18,962 nt of DNA from JBAYHN01 sp041666125 (GTDB lineage Bacteria; Patescibacteriota; Gracilibacteria; UBA1369; UM-FILTER-53-11), in the NCBI GenBank assembly GCA_041666125.1, contig JBAYHN010000021.1:1-18962 (forward strand). The letters are read 5' to 3'. Both the position numbers and the translations under genes were made by a program. Each line of letters opens with the position of its first letter. The first letter of the stretch is position 1. The notes under the pieces were generated by a model that ran no database searches, was not told the origin of the DNA, and worked only from the letters and a program-made list of their open reading frames with translations. Positions 6,824 to 14,006 of this stretch are shown one piece after another.

Positions 6824-8506
6824 CTATTTAGTTGTAGTGGTTTCCTCTACTACAGGTTCCGCAGGTTCTTCCGTTTTTGGTTCCTGTGTTAGATAGGGCA
6901 TTATAGACAGCCTGTCGCTGTGGAAATCCAGACTGTTTGCCCCAAAAGGGATAGTAGCCTTTGGAAGCGCATAGAAGTATACCGGGGTTGAGATAAAAAC
7001 AACAGGGATTTCTTCAGAAATAACCCTCGAGAGTTCCGAGAGCAGTTTTTCCTTATCTTTTGGGGTAGGTTCCTTCCTGATGGCTTCTGTTAGGCCATCT
7101 GTCCTAAAACTCTTAAAATTAGAGAAATTGAGCCCCAATGCGTTGGCCTGAGAGGAATGAAGGAGTGGATAGGCATCGCGGTTATAGCCCATGTTCTGCT
7201 TCATTAGGAGCATGCTGTAACGTCGTTCGTTGATCTGTTTTATAAGTTCTTCGCCTTCGGCTACTTGAACAATCACTTCTATGCCGGCTTCTTTTAATTG
7301 TTTTTTAATTTCATTTGCCAGGTCTTCCGGTATTTTTGACATCGAAAGAAGTGTAAAAGTTACTTTTTCTCCTTTGTCATTTGCCCTCATCCCATCTGCG
7401 CCTTTTTTAAATCCAATATCTTCCAGAATTTTCTCTCCCGCCACTTTGTCTACTGCAAAAGTTGTATCATCTTTGTGGTCTGCAAGGTCTATGGAATCAA
7501 CTCGCTGCTCTCCTGCGAAAATAAATTTACTTTTATCTAAAATCATCGCAATTGCTTTTCTTATTTTCTTTTCCTTTAAAATTGGATGATCCGTATTGAA
7601 GTAAAGAGCGGTAAATTGGTTTAAAGTGTATGGATATAGCGTAAATTTTGCGTTTGTTGCGAGTGATTTAGCATTTTCACCGCCGGAATTTATTTTGCTC
7701 ATGGAGTTCATAAATCCCGCATCTTCAGTAAGGGCATTTTCATTGTTATATGTAAAAAATCTTATTTTTGGTATGGCTGGCTTTGTGTCGTAATACTTAT
7801 CAAATTCCACCAAGTCTACATAATCACCATTGGAATCCAAGTTCACAGAGCTTACTTTGTATGGACCGGTTCCAATTGGTTTTAGATTAAATGTGGACTT
7901 TTCCAGATCTACAATTGGCGTTCCTTCCAAAAGATGTTTTGGCAAAATTCCAACAACGAGATTTGAGACAAAATATGAATTAGGCTTTTTAAGTGTGAAT
8001 TCAACTGTGCTTTCTGCAGTTTTCTTCACTTCTATCCCATCAAAAGAATTTTTTAAAATTGAATTTTTAAAGCCCGGATCTTGAATCACATCTTTAAATG
8101 TAAAAACAACGTCGTCTGTAGTAAAAGGCTTTTCGTCGTGCCACAAAACGTCATTTCTAAGCTTAAAAGTATATTTTAGACCGTTTGAACTTCTGTCTAC
8201 GCTTTCGGCCAAATCGGTATAGAAATTTCTTTTTTGTGGATCATATTTCATAAGTCCGGAAAAAATCATTTCGGACATATCGCGATCAGCATCATTAAAA
8301 TCAGCAAAAAGAGGGTTTAAAATCTTTATTTTTCCTACAAATCCTTCCGCAAACACACCTTTTTCGTTTTTCGTAACAAATTTAAAATTGGAAAAAAGAA
8401 GCTGTCCAACCGAAACAAGTAATATTGCGACAAGCAAACTTATCAAAAACTTCTCCCCGGCCTGCATGTAAGAGAAAATCCTAAGGAGCTTCTTTAATGG
8501 GGTCAT
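6824..8506 (-). CDS. family 5 (oligopeptide/dipeptide) extracellular solute-binding protein
   Basis: A 560-residue extracellular binding protein of the OppA/DppA family (SBP_bac_5). The N-terminus is not a lipobox signal but an uncleaved-looking membrane anchor (about 20-40, LISLLVAILLVSVGQLLF). Family features follow: the start of the mature fold with NPLF and a MSEMIFSGLMKYDP stretch, LKYTFKLRNDVLWHDEKPFTTDDVVFTFKDV (about 110-140), LKPIGTGPYKV (about 211-221) and an internal FYFNTDHPILKEKKIRKAIAMILDK-type segment near 310-330. The tail (about 543-560) is a low-complexity Glu/Pro/Thr stretch. No ABC permease or ATPase gene is in the window, so its partners must be elsewhere or it works differently. 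It starts 5 nt after secG. Confidence 0.9.
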   Translation of the reverse strand: MTPLKKLLRIFSYMQAGEKFLISLLVAILLVSVGQLLFSNFKFVTKNEKGVFAEGFVGKIKILNPLFADFNDADRDMSEMIFSGLMKYDPQKRNFYTDLAESVDRSSNGLKYTFKLRNDVLWHDEKPFTTDDVVFTFKDVIQDPGFKNSILKNSFDGIEVKKTAESTVEFTLKKPNSYFVSNLVVGILPKHLLEGTPIVDLEKSTFNLKPIGTGPYKVSSVNLDSNGDYVDLVEFDKYYDTKPAIPKIRFFTYNNENALTEDAGFMNSMSKINSGGENAKSLATNAKFTLYPYTLNQFTALYFNTDHPILKEKKIRKAIAMILDKSKFIFAGEQRVDSIDLADHKDDTTFAVDKVAGEKILEDIGFKKGADGMRANDKGEKVTFTLLSMSKIPEDLANEIKKQLKEAGIEVIVQVAEGEELIKQINERRYSMLLMKQNMGYNRDAYPLLHSSQANALGLNFSNFKSFRTDGLTEAIRKEPTPKDKEKLLSELSRVISEEIPVVFISTPVYFYALPKATIPFGANSLDFHSDRLSIMPYLTQEPKTEEPAEPVVEETTTTK

Positions 8507-8511
8507 TTTAC

Positions 8512-8730
8512 TTATTTAACGAATATGAAAGCCAGAGAAGTCAGTATGAATAATACGGACATTACTGCAGTAAATATGAAAAGAATCTTATCTATTCCGC
8601 GTTTGCTCCTGTAAAATTCGCCACCGCCGCCCATAGTTGCAGAAAGTCCAACGCCTTTGTCTTGAATTAAAATGCTCAGAACAAGCAATATTGATACAAC
8701 TACCTGGAAGATGATTAGAGCTGATTTCAT
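8512..8730 (-). CDS. secG: preprotein translocase subunit SecG
   Basis: A 72-residue membrane protein with two transmembrane helices (about 4-22 and 50-70) and the conserved cytoplasmic loop between them: LIQDKGVGLSATMGGGGEF, then an RSKRGIDKIL basic stretch. This is the SecG pattern; SecG is the accessory subunit of the SecYEG translocon. It begins 2 nt after the stop of the holin-IV-like gene and 5 nt before the binding-protein gene, whose product needs the Sec system. Confidence 0.93.
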   Translation of the reverse strand: MKSALIIFQVVVSILLVLSILIQDKGVGLSATMGGGGEFYRSKRGIDKILFIFTAVMSVLFILTSLAFIFVK

Positions 8731-8732
8731 GG

Positions 8733-9107
8733 TTATTTGTTGCTAATAATTAAATGTTCCACCCAGTTAATGAGGCCGAATGCCAGGCCGGCAACCAGAT
8801 AAGTGGCCAGACCTCGAACCTCAAAAGTAACTCCCTTGACCACTATGGTATCTATAATTACCTTAAAAATCCAGAAAATTATGCCATTTAAGATTATAAG
8901 TGAAAGTCCAAGGGTAATTATCTGAAGTGGAAAGGTCAAAAGTTTGAGGATTGGTTTGACGATTGAGTTTAAAATTCCCATTACAAGGCCGCCTAGTACA
9001 AAGAATTTTAGGCCACCGGTATATGTTAGGTCTTGTGGCATGAAATATATGACGCCGTATAGGGCTGCGCCATTAAGGATGATGCCAATTAGGATTTTCT
9101 TTAACAC
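8733..9107 (-). CDS. phage-holin superfamily IV-like (YvlD-type) membrane protein
   Basis: A 124-residue protein with four predicted transmembrane helices and the family signature GLVMGILNSIVKPILKLL followed by TFPLQIITLGLSLIILNG. This is the pattern of the Pfam family named mycobacterial 4-TMS phage holin superfamily IV, which includes chromosomal YvlD-type proteins; the holin name does not prove a lysis role. The frame opens at TTG 9113, but a TGGTATAAT promoter element ends at 9115, only 1 nt away, so I place the start at GTG 9107, 7 nt after the -10 box. It lies 53 nt after ileS and 2 nt before secG. It may be read both from its own promoter and from the ileS transcript. Confidence 0.82.
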   Translation of the reverse strand: MLKKILIGIILNGAALYGVIYFMPQDLTYTGGLKFFVLGGLVMGILNSIVKPILKLLTFPLQIITLGLSLIILNGIIFWIFKVIIDTIVVKGVTFEVRGLATYLVAGLAFGLINWVEHLIISNK

Positions 9108-9114
9108 GCGCAAA

Positions 9115-9123
9115 ATTATACCA
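9115..9123 (-). promoter_or_regulatory. extended -10 promoter before the holin-IV-like/secG genes
   Basis: Reading the minus strand, TGGTATAAT is a perfect extended -10 element (TGnTATAAT). It lies 7 nt before the GTG start at 9107; the -35 region is poor, as is usual for extended -10 promoters. It would give the secG/binding-protein/rplI/ruvX group a promoter independent of the ileS T-box. Confidence 0.6.
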
Positions 9124-9160
9124 TATTGGCTTTGTTTTTTTGAGGATTTTTAAGAGAGTG

Positions 9161-12100
9161 TTATTTTCTTACGCCAAGCTTTACCTTTTTGCCGTCGATT
9201 TCCAGTTCGTCCTCTGCGTCCCACTCAAAATCCCCTCCTTCTTGAATTTCGATGGCGAGAGTTTCACGTTGAATGAAGTCGGCAAAGCGGGTTACTGCTT
9301 CTTGAATTTCTTTTGGCGCGTCTATGTAGACGTAGATGCGGTCGGAAATGCCGAAGTCTGCTTTTTTGCGTAGTTCTTGAACAAAGCGGACGATGTCGCG
9401 AACGTAGCCTTCTTCCAGTAATTCTTGGGTAATCTTTGTGTCTAGGCTTACCAAGATTCCGTCTTCGCTTTCCACGTCAAAGCCTTCGCTACCTTTATAG
9501 CCAACCTGGACTTCTTCTGCAGTTAGGGTGAACTGAGCTTTTCCTTCTTTTGGCAAAACTATCGAGCCGTCAGATTCAATTCTAAAATCTCCCTTCTTTG
9601 TAAGCTCTATGATCTTTTGAGTTTGCGGTCCGAATTTTGGCCCTATTTTTCTGGAATCCGCAGTTATGCAAATGGTCGCGATTTTTCCTTCTTTTTCAAA
9701 TTGAATATCTTTTACATTTAGTTCTTCCAATATTACATCGCGGTAAGCTTCCACAAGTTTTTGTGGCACTTCTTTTGGTAGCGCAAGTAATAATGTGGCG
9801 AGTGGTTGGCGCACTTTAATATTATTTTTCGAGCGTAGTTTTAGTGCCAAAGAAACTATTGTTCTTACGGCGCGAATTTCTCTATTTAATTCTTGTTTGA
9901 TTAATTTTTTATTTAAAGTTGGCCAGTCGGTAAGATGAACCGAAACTTCGCCGGTTAGATTTTTATAAATTGTGTCGGCGACGAATGGCATAAATGGAGC
10001 TAGCAATTTGGTGAATGTAACTAGCACTGTGTGAAGCGTTGCATATGCATTTGATTTGTCGCTGTCGCTTTCGCTTTTCCAAAATCTTCTGCGGCTTCTG
10101 CGCACGTACCAGTTTGAAAGATTATCTACGAAAGCCATCATTGGTCGCGTGGATTTTGTGAGGTTATATTCTTCCATATTAAATGTTACTTCTTCCACCA
10201 ATGCGTTTAATTCCGAGAGTATCCATTCGTCGAGTTTATTTGTGGATTTGTCTACTTTGTCTACCGGTGTCCACCCGTCGATATTGGCGTAGGTAACAAA
10301 GAAACTGTATGTGTTCCAAAGTGTGAGCGTAAATTTCTTCACAAGTTCTTCCACGTGCTTTTCGGAGAATCTTACGTCCTCTGCAAGTGGTGCCGTTGAT
10401 GTGTAAAGAAAGAATCTGGTTGAATCAACTCCATGATTTTCGAAGAGTGCCGATGGGTCCGGATAATTTTTCTTTCGCTTGGAAAGTTTCTCGCCATTTG
10501 CGGCTAATAAAATTCCATTTACTATTACATTTTTGAATGCCGGTTTGTCGAATAAAGTTGTGGCCAAAACGTGGAGCGTATAAAACCAACCGCGAGTTTG
10601 ATCCAGTCCTTCCGCTATAAAATTTGCCGGAAAATTATCTTCAAATTCTTTTTTATTTTCAAATGGATAGTGGAGTTGTGCATACGGCATGGATCCACTT
10701 TCGAACCAGCAATCCATCACTTCCGAAATTCGTTTCATGTGTTTGCCGCAGTCGTCGCATACCAATTCTATGTCGTCAATGTATGGTTTATGTAGATCGA
10801 GCTCCCCTTCTCTTTGTGGGAGTTTTTTGCCGATTGAATTTTCGCCAAGTTCTTTAACGGAACCTACGCATTTTTGCTTTCCGCATTCACACTGCCAAAC
10901 AGGAATTGGGCATCCCCAGAACCTGTTGCGGGAAATATTCCAGTCGCGGGCGCCTTCTAGCCATTTGCCAAATCTTCCTTGTTGAATGTGGTCCGGAACC
11001 CAGTGGATCTTCTTGTTGTTCTTGAGCATTTTCTCCTTTATGTCGGTAACGCGAATGAACCACGCACGTGTGGAATAATTCAAGAGTCGCGTGTCACAGC
11101 GCCAGCAATGAGGATAGCTGTGTTTGAAATTCTTAGATGCAAAAAGTTTTTCTTCTGTTTTTAAGTAATCTTTTATGTTTACATTTATACTTTGATCGTA
11201 AGCAGCTTTGCCTGCCCATGGCCCAACTTCTGGCTTAAATGTACCGTCCATTTTTACGTGACAAATAGGGTCTACCTTCTCTCTTTGGCCTATTTTAAGG
11301 TCATCTTCGCCGAAAGCAGGTGCAATGTGAACAACGCCGGTGCCATCTTCTACTGTAACGAAATCGGCTAACAAAACTCGATAACAGTCCGTTCGGTCTT
11401 TGTAGAATGGGAAAAGTGGCTCGTAATGGGTGCCTGCGAGGTCTTTAATATTAATTTGTTCCACTTTGTAATTGCTCTGTTCGCTATCTGGTTCAGGTGA
11501 ACTAACTTCTGAAAGAACGGCTTCAACACGATTTTTTGCAAGAATGAATTTTTCTCCTTCTGATTCAACAAGAACATATTCAATTTCCGGATTCATCGCC
11601 AAAAACATATTTCCCGGAAGCGTCCATGGAGTTGTAGTCCAAGCCAAAACAAACGCGCCCTTGTATTTGCCTTCCAGAAGTTTGAACTTTAAAGTTACCG
11701 AAGTGTCCGTAACGTCTTTATATCCTTGAGTCACTTCGAAATTGGAAAGCGGAGTCTCGCATCGTGGGCAAATATGCATGCTCTTAAAGCCTTCATAAAC
11801 CATACCCTTCTCCCAAATGCTTTTAAAAACCCACCATATGGATTCCATGTAGTTATTCTGCAGAGTTGCGTAGCTATTGCCAAAATCCACCCAGCGGCCA
11901 ATGCGTTTTAAAAGTTTTTCCCACTCAGCCGTGTAGCGAAAAACGCTTTTTCGGCATTGTGAATTAAATTCTGCCACTCCCATTTTTTCTATATCTTTGC
12001 GGCCGGTAAGCTTTAATTCTTTCTCGATTTCGTATTCCACAGGAAGTCCGTGGCAATCCCAGCCGTTAACGCGCGGCACGTAGTAGCCGCGCATCGTCCA

Positions 12101-12325
12101 ATAACGAGTTACCGCGTCTTTGAGTGCATTAGCCAAAATGTGGCCATAATGAGGCAATCCATTGGCAAATGGAGGTCCATCAAAAAACACATATTTCTCT
12201 CCATTTTTGCGATTTTCCAAGGATTTTTCAAAAATTTTCTCACGTTCCCAAAACTCCAGCATTTCATGTTCCATTTTTGGAAGGCTTTTTCTTGCGTCTA
12301 CCGGATTGAAAGATGGCTTTTTCAT
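9161..12325 (-). CDS. ileS: isoleucyl-tRNA synthetase, eukaryote-like (type 2)
   Basis: Class I synthetase of 1054 residues that charges tRNA-Ile. The HIGH box is HYGH in GLPHYGHIL (57-65); the KMSKS box is KLSKR followed by KKNYPDP (613-617 onward). The editing domain has AWTTTPWTLPGN and HIAPAFGEDD. Cys motifs occur at HICPRCETPL, HCWRCDTRLL and WQCECGKQKC. The GLPHYGHIL form, the Arg at the end of the KMSKS box, the WxCxCG stretch and the length of about 1050 mark the type 2 IleRS clade, typical of eukaryotes and some bacteria and generally less sensitive to mupirocin. The start follows the T-box terminator by 14 nt, and no Shine-Dalgarno sequence is visible. It opens the long minus-strand block. 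Confidence 0.97.
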   Translation of the reverse strand: MKKPSFNPVDARKSLPKMEHEMLEFWEREKIFEKSLENRKNGEKYVFFDGPPFANGLPHYGHILANALKDAVTRYWTMRGYYVPRVNGWDCHGLPVEYEIEKELKLTGRKDIEKMGVAEFNSQCRKSVFRYTAEWEKLLKRIGRWVDFGNSYATLQNNYMESIWWVFKSIWEKGMVYEGFKSMHICPRCETPLSNFEVTQGYKDVTDTSVTLKFKLLEGKYKGAFVLAWTTTPWTLPGNMFLAMNPEIEYVLVESEGEKFILAKNRVEAVLSEVSSPEPDSEQSNYKVEQINIKDLAGTHYEPLFPFYKDRTDCYRVLLADFVTVEDGTGVVHIAPAFGEDDLKIGQREKVDPICHVKMDGTFKPEVGPWAGKAAYDQSINVNIKDYLKTEEKLFASKNFKHSYPHCWRCDTRLLNYSTRAWFIRVTDIKEKMLKNNKKIHWVPDHIQQGRFGKWLEGARDWNISRNRFWGCPIPVWQCECGKQKCVGSVKELGENSIGKKLPQREGELDLHKPYIDDIELVCDDCGKHMKRISEVMDCWFESGSMPYAQLHYPFENKKEFEDNFPANFIAEGLDQTRGWFYTLHVLATTLFDKPAFKNVIVNGILLAANGEKLSKRKKNYPDPSALFENHGVDSTRFFLYTSTAPLAEDVRFSEKHVEELVKKFTLTLWNTYSFFVTYANIDGWTPVDKVDKSTNKLDEWILSELNALVEEVTFNMEEYNLTKSTRPMMAFVDNLSNWYVRRSRRRFWKSESDSDKSNAYATLHTVLVTFTKLLAPFMPFVADTIYKNLTGEVSVHLTDWPTLNKKLIKQELNREIRAVRTIVSLALKLRSKNNIKVRQPLATLLLALPKEVPQKLVEAYRDVILEELNVKDIQFEKEGKIATICITADSRKIGPKFGPQTQKIIELTKKGDFRIESDGSIVLPKEGKAQFTLTAEEVQVGYKGSEGFDVESEDGILVSLDTKITQELLEEGYVRDIVRFVQELRKKADFGISDRIYVYIDAPKEIQEAVTRFADFIQRETLAIEIQEGGDFEWDAEDELEIDGKKVKLGVRK

Positions 12326-12339
12326 AATTTTTTAAAATT

Positions 12340-12365
12340 AAAAAATCCTTGATATTTACAAGGAT
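12340..12365 (-). terminator. intrinsic terminator of the ileS T-box
   Basis: Minus strand: AUCCUUG (12365-12359) pairs with CAAGGAU (12351-12345) around a 7-nt loop, followed by a U run (12344-12340). It lies 14 nt before the ileS ATG, and its 5' arm is the strand used by the antiterminator. Confidence 0.88.
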
Positions 12366-12465
12366 CCTTGTGTTCAAGGACGGTACCACCTTGCTTCTCC
12401 AGCTTCCGATGCTGTGATCGGTAACCGGGGCTCTTAATCTGCGTTTTTAACGCGGTCTACCGCGG
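12340..12465 (-). promoter_or_regulatory. T-box riboswitch of ileS (antiterminator, Stem III and candidate short Stem I)
   Basis: On the minus strand the T-box bulge UGGUACC (12388-12382) sits in an antiterminator: A1 CAAGG (12393-12389) pairs with CCUUG (12363-12359), and A2 UCCUUG/CAAGGA (12380-12375 / 12370-12365) is closed by an AACA loop. The terminator reuses 12365-12359, so the two forms exclude each other. A Stem III-like hairpin CCGAU/AUCGG lies at 12421-12417 / 12410-12406. Further 5', GGUAGACC (12461-12454) can pair with GGUUACC (12426-12420), enclosing a GCGUU/AACGC hairpin and a 3' internal loop holding AUU (12438-12436) followed by a purine. This would be an ultrashort Stem I with an Ile specifier, although its outer 2 bp compete with Stem III. 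Binding of uncharged tRNA-Ile should favour readthrough into ileS. Confidence 0.88.
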
Positions 12466-12637
12466 GAAATTCTACTTTTACAACCTGTAAAGGCGGTAAT
12501 TTCTTTTTCCTCTGGTCCTTAGCGGAATGAAAGATTGATATATCCCTCATTGGCAAAATGCCATCCAGATTTCTTGGTAAGATTATACCTATTAGTTTTT
12601 TATTGTCTAGATATTGACATAACTTGGATTTTAACAT
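12434..12637 (-). CDS. possible 67-codon ORF within the ileS leader
   Basis: An open frame of 67 residues from ATG 12637 to TAA at 12436-12434, ending just before Stem III and inside the candidate specifier loop of the T-box. Its first half is rich in isoleucine (LIGIILPRNLDGILPMRDIS). I do not recognise it. It could be a chance frame through structured leader RNA, a real small protein, or an Ile-rich leader peptide. A possible promoter (TTTACG-16-TAAAAT) overlaps its ATG, which would argue against translation from that start. Confidence 0.25.
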   Translation of the reverse strand: MLKSKLCQYLDNKKLIGIILPRNLDGILPMRDISIFHSAKDQRKKKLPPLQVVKVEFPAVDRVKNAD

Positions 12638-12642
12638 TAATA
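12614..12642 (+). promoter_or_regulatory. candidate promoter for the small gene at 12674
   Basis: A perfect -35 TTGACA (12614-12619) followed after 17 nt by TTAATA (12637-12642). Transcription would start near 12649, leaving a leader of about 25 nt. The -10 box is imperfect. Confidence 0.45.
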
Positions 12643-12673
12643 TGTCGTTCGTAAAATCTTAACCTAATACTAT

Positions 12674-13048
12674 ATGAAAGAAGGTTGTAATGGAGACTTT
12701 AGCCCTGAAATATGTCCAAAATGCAAAATAGATCCATTGGATTGTCCTTTGGCCTCAGAAGACGGTTCAATTGCTCCAACTCTGACTCCAACTCTGAGGG
12801 GTGTCTCTGAAGAGGAGTTAAATGCTCTAATTTCTGACGTTGATGCTACTACTATCCAAGATATTGATCCAAATACTGATAGGTTGATTCAAGAGCTTGT
12901 TGAAGGTACAAATAGCTTTATAAGTGCGGCGCAACGAGTATATGGAGGACAAAAATTTGATGGACCTTCTTCTGTGGCAGTTCGCCAAACTCAAGAGGAG
13001 CTTGATCAAACTTTAGGTGCACCAGATTCTAAACCAAAAGCTAATTAA
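12674..13048 (+). CDS. small hypothetical protein with N-terminal Cys cluster
   Basis: A 124-residue soluble, acidic protein of unrecognised family. The first 24 residues hold four cysteines (Cys5, Cys14, Cys17, Cys24) in a C-x8-C-P-x-C-x6-C arrangement that could bind one zinc ion. A Thr/Pro linker (APTLTPTLRG) follows, then two helical-looking stretches (SEEELNALISDVDATTI and DRLIQELVEGTNSFISAAQ) and a disordered tail. No signal peptide or membrane segment is seen. No Shine-Dalgarno sequence precedes ATG 12674. The stop overlaps the dcd stop tail-to-tail (TTAA at 13045-13048), so the two convergent genes share their last bases and no terminator separates them. Confidence 0.65.
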   Translation: MKEGCNGDFSPEICPKCKIDPLDCPLASEDGSIAPTLTPTLRGVSEEELNALISDVDATTIQDIDPNTDRLIQELVEGTNSFISAAQRVYGGQKFDGPSSVAVRQTQEELDQTLGAPDSKPKAN

Positions 13049-13632
13049 ACTCTTTTTAACTCCGGATCCGAAAATATTTTACTTTCCTGAGGGAAAACTT
13101 GCCCCTGATATTTGGAGGTCTTCTTTGTAGAATAAGGCACAATTGCCTTTGAGCTCATCGGTTCGAAAGCAAGTTGGCAAACGCGCATGCCCGGGTAAAG
13201 CGCAACCGGCATTCTGTTAATATTTGTAATTTCCAGCGTAATTGTCCCTTCAAATCCCGCATCAATAAATCCTGCGGTTGAATGAATAATGATTCCAAGC
13301 CTGCCAAGAGAGCTGCGGCCTTCCACGCGTGCCACCAAATCATCAGCGAGCTTAATTTTCTCCATAGTTACTCCCAAAATAAATTCGCCTGGCTGAACTA
13401 TAAAAGACTCCCCTTCTTTGGTTTCTACCAAACTCGTCACTTCTTTAAAACTCTCTGGATTTTTTGGATCCAAAATCGCCTGTTTTGAATGATTGAAAAT
13501 CCTAAAAAACTTTCCAAGTCGCAAGTCGGCAGAAGAGGCGTTTATGTTTGATATATGCCCATTATCCGGTGATTCGATAACTATTTCACCTGTCTCTATT
13601 TTCTTATAAATGTCGCGATCCGAAAGTATCAT
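13045..13632 (-). CDS. dcd: dCTP deaminase
   Basis: A 195-residue cytoplasmic enzyme of the dCTP deaminase/dUTPase trimeric fold, making dUTP (or dUMP in bifunctional forms) for thymidylate synthesis. Family motifs are ILSDRDI at the N-terminus, SSADLRLG (about 33-40), and the core VEGRSSLGRLG with HSTAGFIDAGFEGTITLEI (about 102-134) carrying the catalytic Glu and substrate-binding Arg/Ser. The GRSSLGRLG/GFIDAGFEG form resembles the bifunctional dCTP deaminase-dUTPase group more than E. coli Dcd, which would release dUMP directly; this is inference. ATG 13632 overlaps the upstream stop as ATGA, so translation is probably coupled to the coiled-coil gene. Confidence 0.93.
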   Translation of the reverse strand: MILSDRDIYKKIETGEIVIESPDNGHISNINASSADLRLGKFFRIFNHSKQAILDPKNPESFKEVTSLVETKEGESFIVQPGEFILGVTMEKIKLADDLVARVEGRSSLGRLGIIIHSTAGFIDAGFEGTITLEITNINRMPVALYPGMRVCQLAFEPMSSKAIVPYSTKKTSKYQGQVFPQESKIFSDPELKRV

Positions 13633-13928
13633 AAATTTGTTGTGTCAATTTCCAATTTTTTACAGATTGCCATTAAAATTCTTTCCATTTTATCCATCCT
13701 TGCTTCGAGATTGGTGAGCCTTCCATCAAAATTATTTAGTTTTAATTGAATGTCCAAAAACTTGTCATCCATTCTCCTCATCTGTGCAGCCTGGCAAAGT
13801 TGTTCCAATTCCGAGTCATGGACAACTTTGGCTATGTAATCCAATTTGTCGTGACTTATTCTGAGTTCTGAAATTTGTTGTGTAACCATATCTAGGTCTA
13901 TTTGAAGGGCGTAAAGTTGCTTTGCCAT
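13629..13928 (-). CDS. small coiled-coil protein
   Basis: A 99-residue, mostly helical, soluble protein of unrecognised family. Heptad-like spacing of Leu/Ile/Met runs through almost the whole chain (LQIDLDMVTQQISELRIS, then FLDIQLKLNNFDGRLTNLEA and MDKMERILMAICKKLEI), predicting two long helices that could form a hairpin or a dimer. The frame is open back to ATG 13967. I chose ATG 13928 (MAKQLYALQ) because the 13 extra residues are unlike the rest and the DNA there can fold into an imperfect hairpin (GCTAG...CTAGC). It overlaps dcd by ATGA; purB lies 78 bp upstream on the same strand. Confidence 0.65.
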   Translation of the reverse strand: MAKQLYALQIDLDMVTQQISELRISHDKLDYIAKVVHDSELEQLCQAAQMRRMDDKFLDIQLKLNNFDGRLTNLEARMDKMERILMAICKKLEIDTTNL

Positions 13929-14006
13929 TAGGCTAGGAGTTAAAAAATATACTCGTAACCCTAGCATAGCGAGATTAAATTTTTCTAAACTTTTTATTAA
14001 AAATTT

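Noticed and set aside
8733..9107. A prophage lysis gene (holin)
   Set aside because: The family name includes holin, but the gene sits among housekeeping genes with no phage neighbours; a chromosomal YvlD-type membrane protein is more likely.
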